Positions 24,797 to 32,343 of a stretch of DNA of 64,000 nt are shown one piece after another. The position numbers and the translations under genes were made by a program. Position 1 is the first letter of the stretch. Every line of letters starts with the position of its first letter. The notes under the pieces were generated by a model. That model ran no database searches. It was not told where the DNA came from and saw only the letters and a list, made by a program, of their open reading frames with translations. This DNA comes from Bacteroidales bacterium (GTDB lineage Bacteria; Bacteroidota; Bacteroidia; Bacteroidales; UBA932), in contig JAILLE010000022.1 in the NCBI GenBank assembly GCA_024693285.1, forward strand, positions 1 through 64,000, given 5' to 3'.

Positions 24797-25968
24797 AAGA
24801 CGTCGCAATATTCAAGAATGGCGGGATCATCAGTGAGGAGTGGACAGGCCTTCCGGTCGTCTCCGACATTTGTCACAGGCAAGCTGGATGCCCGGAACAA
24901 TCCTGAGCCAAAGTACTTGTCATCCACGCAGAGCATCATCCCGCACATGTAGTCATCATATTCCGTTCCCTCCCATTCAGTTTTGTACGGGCGCTGGGAT
25001 ATGAAGGGCTGGATTATCATTCCGGATGTGTCCAGGCTTTTCCATTCCGCGGCGCTTGTGAGAATTCCCGCTTTCACGCCCTCGCTCTTTCCAAGGCGAA
25101 ATGGTTTAAGGATATATCGGTCCTTGTTCTTGGACGCGTCTTTCAGAACGTCAGTTGTTTCCGGATCCGAGCAGTCCAATGTCGGGATGGCGTGGGACCG
25201 CAGGAAGTCGGTCTCTTCAGGAGTAAGGCAACGGCTGGTGAACCGGTCATCATACCATAACTTCATGAAGCGTTTGTCATGGATCAGGAAAATGTTCCGG
25301 AAATCGCTGAACATTCCTTTGTCCACCATTGCTTTTATGGTGTCGAAGCTGAAGGAAAGGATGTCCATCTGGTTTAGGGCGCTGAACACAACTGTTCCGT
25401 CGGCGGCCCATTCTTTACGCCGAGGCTCGACTTCGGCGGCCTCCAATATGTTGACCTCACACCCAACCTTCTCGTAGAAGTCCTTGTAGAGACGGATCTC
25501 ACTGGTCTTGTCGGAGCTCTTAAGAACAAATATCTTTTTCCTTCCTTCAAGGATCCCGGCCATATAATCCATCAAAACAGGGTATTCCGTAACCCTTACG
25601 GCTCCAGGAAAACTAGCGAGGAAACGATCCGCTGCTTCTTCAGCGAAACGTGATATGAATATCCCGTGGGCGAAGAATCTCGAGGTGATCTCACAGATTC
25701 TCAATGTGCCATCCGTCCCGATGATGTAGTCAGGTCGCCAAGTGCCGGCTCTGAAAGGTGTTTGCTCCTGTAACTCAAGTATTTCCAGATCTTTCTCTCC
25801 GAGAGGCATCCACCTTGGGACATAGTCTTTGTAATTGAGGACGAGGTGGAGTGAGCATTTGTAGATGATCCGATGAAGTTCCCGGAGCTCTTCCCGCCGG
25901 CCAGTAGTGATACCGACCGGTCTTTCATGGTACCAGCGCAGATAGTATTCTGTGAGATTGGTGATCAT
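24793..25968 (-). CDS. ATP-grasp-like protein of unknown substrate
   Basis: 391 residues from the ATG at 25968. The C-terminal half has ATP-grasp-like features: RYILKPFRLGKSEGVKAG (lysine and glycine-rich loop, about 290-307), MIIQPFISQRPYKTEW, and NVGDDRKACPLL near the C-terminus with a possible metal-binding Asn/Asp. The N-terminal part (RPVGITTGRREELRELHRI, GTWRPDYIIGTDGTLRICEITSRF) recalls the ligase group related to glutathionylspermidine synthase. I cannot name the family with certainty. If active it would join a carboxylate to an amine or similar using ATP. Coupled by ATGA overlaps to both the radical SAM gene and the WbqC-like gene. Confidence 0.6.
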   Translation of the reverse strand: MITNLTEYYLRWYHERPVGITTGRREELRELHRIIYKCSLHLVLNYKDYVPRWMPLGEKDLEILELQEQTPFRAGTWRPDYIIGTDGTLRICEITSRFFAHGIFISRFAEEAADRFLASFPGAVRVTEYPVLMDYMAGILEGRKKIFVLKSSDKTSEIRLYKDFYEKVGCEVNILEAAEVEPRRKEWAADGTVVFSALNQMDILSFSFDTIKAMVDKGMFSDFRNIFLIHDKRFMKLWYDDRFTSRCLTPEETDFLRSHAIPTLDCSDPETTDVLKDASKNKDRYILKPFRLGKSEGVKAGILTSAAEWKSLDTSGMIIQPFISQRPYKTEWEGTEYDDYMCGMMLCVDDKYFGSGLFRASSLPVTNVGDDRKACPLLTDDPAILEYCDVL

Positions 25969-27185
25969 ATACAGAAGAGGCGTGTCTGGTAGCCGAGGCA
26001 CTGGAAGCCGTTGCGGTTCACCTCAGGGATCATATCCTCCGAAATTTCAAGTTGACGACGGACCCAATAGCAGATGCTGACGCTCATTCCCAGAGTGTCG
26101 GTGTATTCAATCATCTTTCGTAGACTGCTCATGCTGAGCTTCCTGTCCGGTGCTGTGCGTCCGCGTTGCTTGCGATGGTCGGCATTGGTAGGCATGATGT
26201 AGGCATCATAGAGCTGGCGCTCCATATTCTTGTCGAACACCCCAAGATATTGGCCGAGAATGGCCAGGTTCTCCATGCAGACGGTCAGGAACTCCGGTTT
26301 GTAATTGATTATTCCTTCAGAGTGCAGCGTGTCGAAAAATGATTTGATTCCGTCATCAGTTAAGCAGGGCACGAATATCGGTTGAACCAAAGCTGAATTA
26401 GCGGGGATCCCACGTTCCCGGCAGAGCCGTACAGCTCTCATCCTTTCCGCAAGAGGAGCTGCGAATGGTTCGATTATATCCCTGAAAGCCGCTGGCATGA
26501 TAGAGACACTGGTATTGAACTGCATACGGTCTTTAAGCAACTCGAAATAATCCAGGATGCTTTTTCCGTCATGTTGTATCAGAAGATGTTCCGCTCCGGC
26601 CTTTGAGGCTATGAACAGTCTTGCTCTTGAATCAGGACAGCGTCTGAAATGGTCGATAAACTCCCCAAGGATCCGGTGGGCGACACCGGTAAGAAGGGTC
26701 GCTTCCTGGAACGCTTCGGTCTTCGGGGAGAAGTAGTAATAATGATTCCGGTTCTCGGATCCTGGTCCATTCTTCTCATTCAGCAAACGCTTGACATATA
26801 GCGGGTAATCCAAGTCTACGGCAAGTTCCCGCTCATGGTCACCGTCAGTCACGAGACAGTACTGGCATCCGACTCCGCAGCCGCCCACAGGATTAATCTC
26901 ATAAGTCAGGGTAGGGCAGCGTCCGGTATAATTATGGATCTCGGTTTTGACCTCGTCAGGATTCCCCGCATATTCAGAAAAGCGAGGTTTAGGGATAAGG
27001 GTACGATTCTCTATCCTTTTTTTGAGTATAAGGCTTCCTTTCTTAAGCGCCTCCAGAGTGGCCTCGTCTGGTTCAACCTCCACGCCAAGATCCTTCAGAT
27101 ATGAATAATCCACAACCTGGGGGGAAAAGCCCTCCAGGTTGTAGACGTCGTTATCTCGGGAATATATCGGAGTATAGCTGACCAT
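25965..27185 (-). CDS. Radical SAM protein, spore photoproduct lyase-like
   Basis: 406 residues from the ATG at 27185. The [4Fe-4S]/SAM motif is CGVGCQYC (C-x3-C-x2-C) near residue 100, in the context GGCGVGCQYCLVTDGDHE. The rest fits a partial TIM barrel (SKAGAEHLL, FNTSVSIMPAAFRD, IPANSALVQPIFVPCLTDDG). The layout resembles SplB-like radical SAM enzymes, but the long C-terminal part is unlike a plain DNA photoproduct lyase. Predicted to start a radical reaction on an unknown substrate. First of three translationally coupled genes; a RhaT-like transporter gene lies 16 bases upstream. Confidence 0.75.
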   Translation of the reverse strand: MVSYTPIYSRDNDVYNLEGFSPQVVDYSYLKDLGVEVEPDEATLEALKKGSLILKKRIENRTLIPKPRFSEYAGNPDEVKTEIHNYTGRCPTLTYEINPVGGCGVGCQYCLVTDGDHERELAVDLDYPLYVKRLLNEKNGPGSENRNHYYYFSPKTEAFQEATLLTGVAHRILGEFIDHFRRCPDSRARLFIASKAGAEHLLIQHDGKSILDYFELLKDRMQFNTSVSIMPAAFRDIIEPFAAPLAERMRAVRLCRERGIPANSALVQPIFVPCLTDDGIKSFFDTLHSEGIINYKPEFLTVCMENLAILGQYLGVFDKNMERQLYDAYIMPTNADHRKQRGRTAPDRKLSMSSLRKMIEYTDTLGMSVSICYWVRRQLEISEDMIPEVNRNGFQCLGYQTRLFCI

Positions 27186-27201
27186 TACGCTATACAATCC
27201 T

Positions 27202-28227
27202 TTAATTCGCCATGAGCTGCGGCAGGAAGGTGCTGAATACCAGCACGATGAGTCCTATAACCAGTACGGCTATGGTCTTCTTTGACACACCCTTCCATTC
27301 CTTGAGGATAATGCCCCAGACATTGGAGAATGTGACGTTGAGGGCCATGAGTATGCACCAACTGAAGGTGATAAGGACAGGGTAGTTCGTTAGGAATCCC
27401 TTGCCGAGACTCAGTCCGAAGAACTGGCTGTACCAAAGCAGGCCGGCGAGGCAGCAGAAAAGGATGTTGTTCGCCCAAAGATTGCCTTTCTTGTAGTCTC
27501 CCCAAGTTTTGTTCTTGTTGTTTTGGAAGAGGCAGTATGTGGCATTAGTGAGGAATCCGCCGAAGGTCACGAGCATCGTGGCGGGAAGGGTCTGGAAAAT
27601 GGGCTTGGTGCCGGGCAGGAAGAGGTCTTTGCCGAAACTGAGGCCGATGTTGAAGCATGCGCTCATAAAACCGGCGAGCAGGGCAACCGCGATTCCTTTT
27701 CCGAAGTTGAAGTCCTTGACAGCCTTCTTCTTCTCTTCCTCGGGAAGGGCTGCTGATTTCATCGCCCCAGCCACACCAATGATAGCTATACCTATCAGGG
27801 TGACGACTACACCGACAATGACAGCGGTGGTCAGGTCACTGGCATGTCCGGTGAATACCGGGCCGAGGATAGCACCGAGTCCGGAACATGTTCCTAGCGC
27901 TATGGACTGGCCGAGCGCGACTCCAAGATAACGCATCGAGAGACCGAAAGTCAAACCACCTACTCCCCATAGAACACCGAAAAGAATTGTCAACCAGGCA
28001 TCCTTGGGATTAGAATTGATCAGAGAGAGCAGGTCTCCGAAGGAGCCTCCGGTTCCGGATACTGAGAGAAGGGATCCGACCAGGGGGAAAAGGAGCCATG
28101 CGAAAATACCCTGGATGACCCAGTAACTTTCCCAACTCCAGTCTTTTATCTTATTGATAGGAACATAGCTTGACGATTGGCAGAAAGCGCCGATAGCGAT
28201 AATAAGTAGACCGATTATTAGTGCCAT
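27202..28227 (-). CDS. rhaT: RhaT-like sugar:proton symporter
   Basis: 341 residues with ten predicted membrane helices, length and pattern as in the L-rhamnose:H+ symporter RhaT (about 344 residues). N-terminal MALIIGLLIIAIGAFCQSSSYVPI and WSWESYWVIQGIFAWLLFPL are typical. The start is the internal ATG at 28227; an earlier in-frame stretch (28305) is A/T-rich leader sequence. Possibly the first gene of the minus-strand cluster, but no rhamnose catabolic gene is nearby, so the sugar could differ or the transporter may be a separate unit. The promoter was not clear to me. Confidence 0.8.
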   Translation of the reverse strand: MALIIGLLIIAIGAFCQSSSYVPINKIKDWSWESYWVIQGIFAWLLFPLVGSLLSVSGTGGSFGDLLSLINSNPKDAWLTILFGVLWGVGGLTFGLSMRYLGVALGQSIALGTCSGLGAILGPVFTGHASDLTTAVIVGVVVTLIGIAIIGVAGAMKSAALPEEEKKKAVKDFNFGKGIAVALLAGFMSACFNIGLSFGKDLFLPGTKPIFQTLPATMLVTFGGFLTNATYCLFQNNKNKTWGDYKKGNLWANNILFCCLAGLLWYSQFFGLSLGKGFLTNYPVLITFSWCILMALNVTFSNVWGIILKEWKGVSKKTIAVLVIGLIVLVFSTFLPQLMAN

Positions 28228-28298
28228 ATTGCGGATTTGGTTTAAAACATCCGCTATATTAACGAAAAAACACGAGAAATAAAAAAGGTGAGGTTTTT

Positions 28299-28329
28299 TT
28301 TGCATACTTAAGATTTTTGTCTATCTTTG
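28299..28329 (+). promoter_or_regulatory. Promoter of tRNA-Glu
   Basis: TTTG (28299-28302), 19-base spacer, TATCTTTG (28322-28329): a full match to the Bacteroidota consensus. The tRNA begins 14 bases later. The same -7 box and the same following bases (TATCTTTGCAATCC) precede tRNA-Ser at 57.1 kb. Confidence 0.75.
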
Positions 28330-28343
28330 CAATCCCTAAACAT

Positions 28344-28415
28344 GCTGGGTTCGTATAACGGTTAGTACTCAAGATTCTCAATCTTGCAATAGGAGTTCGA
28401 TTCTCCTACCCAGTA
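28344..28415 (+). tRNA. tRNA-Glu (anticodon CTC)
   Basis: 72 bases fold into a cloverleaf: acceptor GCTGGGT/ACCCAGT (first pair G-U), D arm GTAT/GTAC, anticodon stem CAAGA/TCTTG with loop TTCTCAA giving CTC, T arm AGGAG/CTCCT with loop TTCGATT, discriminator A. CCA is not encoded. It reads GAG codons. Confidence 0.92.
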
Positions 28416-28446
28416 CAAAGGTGCCGAAAGGCGCCAATGAGACAAG

Positions 28447-28474
28447 CCGGAAGCCTATGGCCTTCCGGTTTTTT
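28447..28474 (+). terminator. Intrinsic terminator of tRNA-Glu
   Basis: CCGGAAG (28447-28453), loop, CTTCCGG (28462-28468), then TTTTTT. It ends tRNA transcription 19 bases before the glycosyltransferase ATG, and shows that an in-frame start at 28421 is not the real start of that gene. Confidence 0.9.
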
Positions 28475-28492
28475 GTTAAGAATCAGGTTAGA

Positions 28493-29458
28493 ATGTCTAA
28501 TGAGATTGGAAAGATGCCGACCGTCAGCGTGATTGTGCCTGTTTACAAAGTCGAGGCATATATACGCCAGTGTGCAGTGTCTCTTTTTGAACAGACTTAT
28601 GAGGATATCCAGTTCATTTTTGTTGATGATGGAAGTCCTGACCGTTCGATTGACATTCTTTTGGGAACCATCACGGAATATCCTGATAGAGAGTCAGATA
28701 CAATAATCATTAAGCAGGAGAACAAAGGCCTTCCGGCAGCTAGAATGGCTGGATTGGTCAAAGCTGCTGGTGAATACATAATTCATGTGGACTCAGATGA
28801 CTGGGTCGAGCCGGATTACGTCGGTTCTCTCGTTCAAAAAGCTGTCGAGGAAGATGCCGATGTGGTGTATTGCGACTTTTTCAAGGAATATGACAAGAAA
28901 CCAGCGAAGATAGACAAGGAGAAAGACTTCTTGCCGTCTGATGGAAAGGGTGCGGTCAAGGCCATGCATAATAGCGTTATCCGTGCGTACATGTGGAACA
29001 AGCTGGTCAAAAGGGACTTATATGATCTGGATAATATGATCGTCCCTGAATATGGCTACCACGAGGATATTGTGTTCCAAACCCAGATCCTTTATGGCGC
29101 TAAAAAATGCTGCCATCTGAGCAGACCGCTCTATCATTACAGGCGCAGACGTAGTGGATCTTTGACAGGTTCTTCCCTGATTCGCACGCGAAAACAATCC
29201 GCCATGAATATGTTTGCCCTCTATGATGCCCTTCCAAAAGACAGAGGTCCAGTGACGGCTTGTGGCACAGACATTCTTCTGCGCGGAGGATGGTATAGCT
29301 GTGTTATTCTAGATTTTAAGTTGTTATCTAAACATCCAGAAGCGGTTGAGGCCTTGTTAGATATGGATTATGTCAAGCATTGTCGTGTCCCGATCGCTAA
29401 GCAAGTCTATACTAAGATGTGTTGTAAACTCTTGAGATTGTTCGCCAAATGGATATAG
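28493..29458 (+). CDS. Family 2 glycosyltransferase
   Basis: 321 residues from the ATG at 28493; a further ATG seven codons on (MPTVSVIVPVYK) is also possible. GT-A fold: VSVIVPVYKVEAYIRQC, FVDDGSPDRS, NKGLPAARMAGLVKAAGEY and the DxD-containing HVDSDDWVEP (about 98-107). The C-terminal part has YGYHEDIVFQ and a basic RRRRSGSLTGSS. Typical of enzymes that build capsule or O-antigen. Overlaps the next gene by 10 bases, so the two are translated together. Confidence 0.9.
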   Translation: MSNEIGKMPTVSVIVPVYKVEAYIRQCAVSLFEQTYEDIQFIFVDDGSPDRSIDILLGTITEYPDRESDTIIIKQENKGLPAARMAGLVKAAGEYIIHVDSDDWVEPDYVGSLVQKAVEEDADVVYCDFFKEYDKKPAKIDKEKDFLPSDGKGAVKAMHNSVIRAYMWNKLVKRDLYDLDNMIVPEYGYHEDIVFQTQILYGAKKCCHLSRPLYHYRRRRSGSLTGSSLIRTRKQSAMNMFALYDALPKDRGPVTACGTDILLRGGWYSCVILDFKLLSKHPEAVEALLDMDYVKHCRVPIAKQVYTKMCCKLLRLFAKWI

Positions 29459-30327
29459 TCATAACATATGTTGACGGCTCTGACCCGCAGTGGATTGAGT
29501 CTTATAACACTCACATCGAAGGGAGACCTCTGACAAAGCGATATCGTGACTGGGGAACCCTCAAATATCTTCTCAGGGGCATAGAAAGGCATATTCCGCT
29601 CGTCGGGAAGGTTTTTATCGTTGTTTCGTCGGAGAGTCAGGTCCCTTCCTGGGTGGATACTTCTAAAGTTTGTGTGGTCACTCATCGTGATATTATTCCA
29701 GAGAACTATCTCCCCACATTCAATAGCTCCATGATAGAGATGTTTCTTCACAGGATCCCCGGTCTATCGGAGCAGTACCTTTATTTCAATGATGACATGT
29801 TCCCGGTGATGGATTGCGCGGAAGAGGATTTTTTCGTAGGTGGGATCCCGTCAATGGGGTTGTCAAGGAGGATATTCGCTTTCAGTCCTTTCCTTCGTTT
29901 GACCAAACGTTCGGACAATCTCGCGAGGAAATCTCTGAATCTGCCTAGAAGTATCTTTTATCTCAGGCCGAGGCACATCTGCTCGCCTATGTTAAAGAGC
30001 GAGTGCGAGCTTTTGTATGAGACTGTCTCTACGGAAATACTTGATTCCCTGTCTCCTCTCCGATCGGAGAAAAACTATAATCAGTACCTGTTTTTGGATT
30101 ATATGTTCCTTAAAGGGAAGATGGTCAACAAATCGCTTTCCCGTAAACATTTCTCATTGGCCGCCGCATCCGTCGGAAAGATAGCTGATTTTATACGTGA
30201 ACCGGAAGCGAAAATCGTCTGCATCAATGATGTCGAGATGGACGACGCCTCGTTCAACCGGAAGAAAGAGGTGATTCTTTCCGCTTTCGAATCACGTTAT
30301 CCTCAGAAATCAGCATTCGAGAAATAA
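29449..30327 (+). CDS. Stealth-family sugar phosphotransferase
   Basis: 292 residues. Stealth conserved regions are visible: CR1 DIVITYVDGSDPQW at the N-terminus; CR2 RDWGTLKYLLRGIERHIPLVGKVFIVVSS, with YLPTFNSSMIEMFLHRIPGL and YFNDDMFP (about 117-124). The family includes hexose-1-phosphoryl transferases that make phosphodiester-linked capsular polymers. No signal or membrane helix. Paired with the glycosyltransferase just upstream; together they could add a phosphosugar to a surface polymer. Followed by a terminator shared with rpmE. Confidence 0.88.
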   Translation: MDIVITYVDGSDPQWIESYNTHIEGRPLTKRYRDWGTLKYLLRGIERHIPLVGKVFIVVSSESQVPSWVDTSKVCVVTHRDIIPENYLPTFNSSMIEMFLHRIPGLSEQYLYFNDDMFPVMDCAEEDFFVGGIPSMGLSRRIFAFSPFLRLTKRSDNLARKSLNLPRSIFYLRPRHICSPMLKSECELLYETVSTEILDSLSPLRSEKNYNQYLFLDYMFLKGKMVNKSLSRKHFSLAAASVGKIADFIREPEAKIVCINDVEMDDASFNRKKEVILSAFESRYPQKSAFEK

Positions 30328-30349
30328 ACCGCTTGAATAACAGGAAATA

Positions 30350-30382
30350 AAAAAGCCGCCCGAATATCTCGAGCGGCTTTTG
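30350..30382. terminator. Bidirectional terminator between the Stealth gene and rpmE
   Basis: AAAAGCCGC / GCGGCTTTT with an inner CGA/TCG and one C-A mismatch; A-run on the left and T-run on the right, so it can end transcripts from both converging genes. Confidence 0.85.
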
Positions 30383-30399
30383 TCCTATGTCCGTCAGGA

Positions 30400-30651
30400 T
30401 TATTTCCTGCGGTCCTTGTATCTCTGGTAGAATTTGTCGACGCGACCGGCGGTGTCAACGAGCTTGACCTTGCCAGTGTAGAAGGGGTGAGAGGTGTTGG
30501 AGATCTCAACCTTCACAACCGGGTACTCGACGCCGTCCACCATCAGAGTCTCTTTGGTCTCCGCGCAGGAACGGGTGATGAACACGGTTTCGTTTGACAT
30601 ATCCTTGAAAGCTACAAGGCGGTAGGTTTCGGGATGAAGTCCTTTTTTCAT
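30400..30651 (-). CDS. rpmE2: 50S ribosomal protein L31 type B
   Basis: 83 residues. The type B form: MKKGLHPETYRLVAFKDMSNE, then ISNTSHPFYTGKVKLVDTAGRVDKFYQRY. It lacks the four zinc-binding cysteines of type A L31 (only one cysteine, in RSCAET). It sits on the large subunit near the central protuberance. Own promoter and own terminator. Zinc-free L31 forms are zinc-repressed in some bacteria, but I see no Zur-like palindrome here. Confidence 0.95.
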   Translation of the reverse strand: MKKGLHPETYRLVAFKDMSNETVFITRSCAETKETLMVDGVEYPVVKVEISNTSHPFYTGKVKLVDTAGRVDKFYQRYKDRRK

Positions 30652-30696
30652 TGCTTTACGATATTAATTGTACAATCTTTCGCTGTAAAAAGCCTG

Positions 30697-30727
30697 CAAA
30701 GATAAACCTTTTCCCGGAATAATCAAA
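30697..30727 (-). promoter_or_regulatory. Promoter of rpmE
   Basis: On the minus strand TTTG (30724-30727), 19 bases, TATCTTTG (30697-30704): full consensus with exact spacing. Predicted leader about 40 bases before the ATG at 30651. Confidence 0.75.
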
Positions 30728-30753
30728 CTTTCACCGTCAAAAAGTTTCTCACC

Positions 30754-31890
30754 CTATTTGAACAGCTTAGGAGCGAAGGTATTGAGATACAATCTCCAGT
30801 TGGCCCAAGTGTGACCACCGTCGGAGACGAAGTACTCATGATCCAAACCCTGTTCGGTCAAAGTCTTGTCAAGAGCCTTCGAGCCTTCAAATAGGAAATC
30901 GGAGCTTCCGCAGGCGAGGAAATACAATTTCACACCAGCCTTCTTAAGAGCGGCGATCTGCTCGGGAGTCGCGCTGCCGGCGGCAGACAACGGGCAGATG
31001 TAGTCGAACAGCTCAGGATAGAGGATCGAGGCGGAAATTGTGTGTCCGCCACCCATGGAGAGTCCCGCAATCGCCCTTGAGGAGGGTTTCGGAATGGCCC
31101 TGAAATTCTTTTCAATGAAGGGCACGATCTCGGTGCAAAGGCTTCTGACATAAGCGTTTCTGAATTCTTCTGACCTCCAGTTGATATTTGTTTTCTCAGG
31201 AATATTCAGGGTACGGGCGGCCTGCTGACCTGGATTGCCGTTAGGCATTACCACGATCATCGGCTCCGCAAGACCTTTCTCAATCAGGTTGTCCAGGATC
31301 TGTGCGGTTCGTCCCATGGAAATCCAAGCCTCCTCGTCTCCACCTGCTCCGTGAAGGAGGTACAGTACAGGATACTTTTTCTTGGGGTTATTCTCGTAGC
31401 CATAAGGAGTATAGACTGTGAGCCTGCGGCTGTATCCTAGGATTTGGCTGTCATACCAAGGGTGGCTGACAGTGCCATGGGTCTTGGCCTCGCCATAGTT
31501 TTCGGTACGTGCTCCGGGTACGGTAAGCATTGGAAGATAGCGGGTTCCGTCTCTTTGTACAAGCACGTTCTGAGGATCATTGACCGCCACTCCGTCGACC
31601 ACAAAATTGTAGGTGTAAATCTCTGGAGAGGGGAGAGGAATCTTCACGGACCAGATGTTTCCCTCGCCACGGGTCATATCTATGGTGCCACCGTAAGGAT
31701 TGGCCATCCATGATCCGCTGAGTTTGACTACAGTGGCATAATCGGCCTTAAGTCTGAAAGTGACACTGTCACCTTGGATCTCAGGAGAAATGACAGGCCG
31801 GTTGCCTCTGGAAAAATTAGCCAATTCTTGGGCTCGCGCCGCCCCGGCTATCGCCAAGGCAAGCATGATGGTTGAGAGAATACGTTTCAT
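30754..31890 (-). CDS. Secreted esterase with N-terminal Ig-like/E-set domain (CE1-like)
   Basis: 378 residues from the ATG at 31890 (start of the signal peptide MKRILSTIMLALAIAGAARAQ). An E-set/CBM48-like domain (about 30-120: SVTFRLKADYATVVKLSGSW, YTYNFVVDGV) precedes an esterase-D-type alpha/beta hydrolase. Catalytic residues visible: nucleophile in GLSMGGGHT (about 276-284), Asp in SSDFLF, His in DGGHTW near 360. Such enzymes remove feruloyl or acetyl groups from plant glycans (CE1) or act as enterochelin-like esterases. The first is favoured by the domain order, but the substrate is unproven. Confidence 0.8.
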   Translation of the reverse strand: MKRILSTIMLALAIAGAARAQELANFSRGNRPVISPEIQGDSVTFRLKADYATVVKLSGSWMANPYGGTIDMTRGEGNIWSVKIPLPSPEIYTYNFVVDGVAVNDPQNVLVQRDGTRYLPMLTVPGARTENYGEAKTHGTVSHPWYDSQILGYSRRLTVYTPYGYENNPKKKYPVLYLLHGAGGDEEAWISMGRTAQILDNLIEKGLAEPMIVVMPNGNPGQQAARTLNIPEKTNINWRSEEFRNAYVRSLCTEIVPFIEKNFRAIPKPSSRAIAGLSMGGGHTISASILYPELFDYICPLSAAGSATPEQIAALKKAGVKLYFLACGSSDFLFEGSKALDKTLTEQGLDHEYFVSDGGHTWANWRLYLNTFAPKLFK

Positions 31891-31912
31891 TATAAACATG
31901 GTTGGTAGTTGA

Positions 31913-32338
31913 TTATTCAAAATCATCATCGTCATCCATCCCGTATTGAGCGGCGACGTCGAACTTATCCCAGGCCTCTTCCATCTCTCGCCTCTCTTTC
32001 TTGGTAGGACGACCAGTACCCCTGTCCCTGCGTAAAAAGAATGTCTCAACGGGAGCCCTGAGTTTGTCGAGTTCCTCCTGGGGAGTCAGGTTCTCCGCAT
32101 AATCCGGAACCAGCTTGGCGCCAAGACGATGGGGAGGAATTTGTGTCAGTTTGTAGGAATACTGGATTATCCCTTTGTGGACGCTGATAGTCTCACCGGA
32201 TTTCACCAGGCGGGATGGCTTTACATTAGAGCCGTCAATCTTGACCTTGCCGCCTTTGCAGGCTTCTGTAGCTTCTGTGCGGGTCTTGTATATTCTTAAG
32301 GCCCATAGGACTTTGTCGATTCTGTCAGATTCTGCCAT
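31913..32338 (-). CDS. S4-domain RNA-binding protein (Hsp15-like)
   Basis: 141 residues from the ATG at 32338. The S4 fold is clear at the N-terminus: RIDKVLWALRIYKTRTEATEACKGGKVKIDG, VKPSRLVKSGETI. The size and basic, then acidic tail (ending GMDDDDDFE) fit the Hsp15 group, which binds stalled 50S subunits carrying peptidyl-tRNA; the heat-shock role is known only in E. coli. Starts 6 bases after the PMI-like gene. Confidence 0.85.
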   Translation of the reverse strand: MAESDRIDKVLWALRIYKTRTEATEACKGGKVKIDGSNVKPSRLVKSGETISVHKGIIQYSYKLTQIPPHRLGAKLVPDYAENLTPQEELDKLRAPVETFFLRRDRGTGRPTKKERREMEEAWDKFDVAAQYGMDDDDDFE

Positions 32339-32343
32339 GGTGT

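Noticed and set aside
28228..28298. A promoter for the rhaT-radical SAM cluster (TAATATAG at 28254-28261, minus strand)
   Set aside because: The box matches the -7 consensus poorly and no -33 TTG is at the right distance.
28421..28492. Upstream start for the glycosyltransferase after tRNA-Glu
   Set aside because: It would translate through the tRNA terminator hairpin; the family N-terminus begins later.
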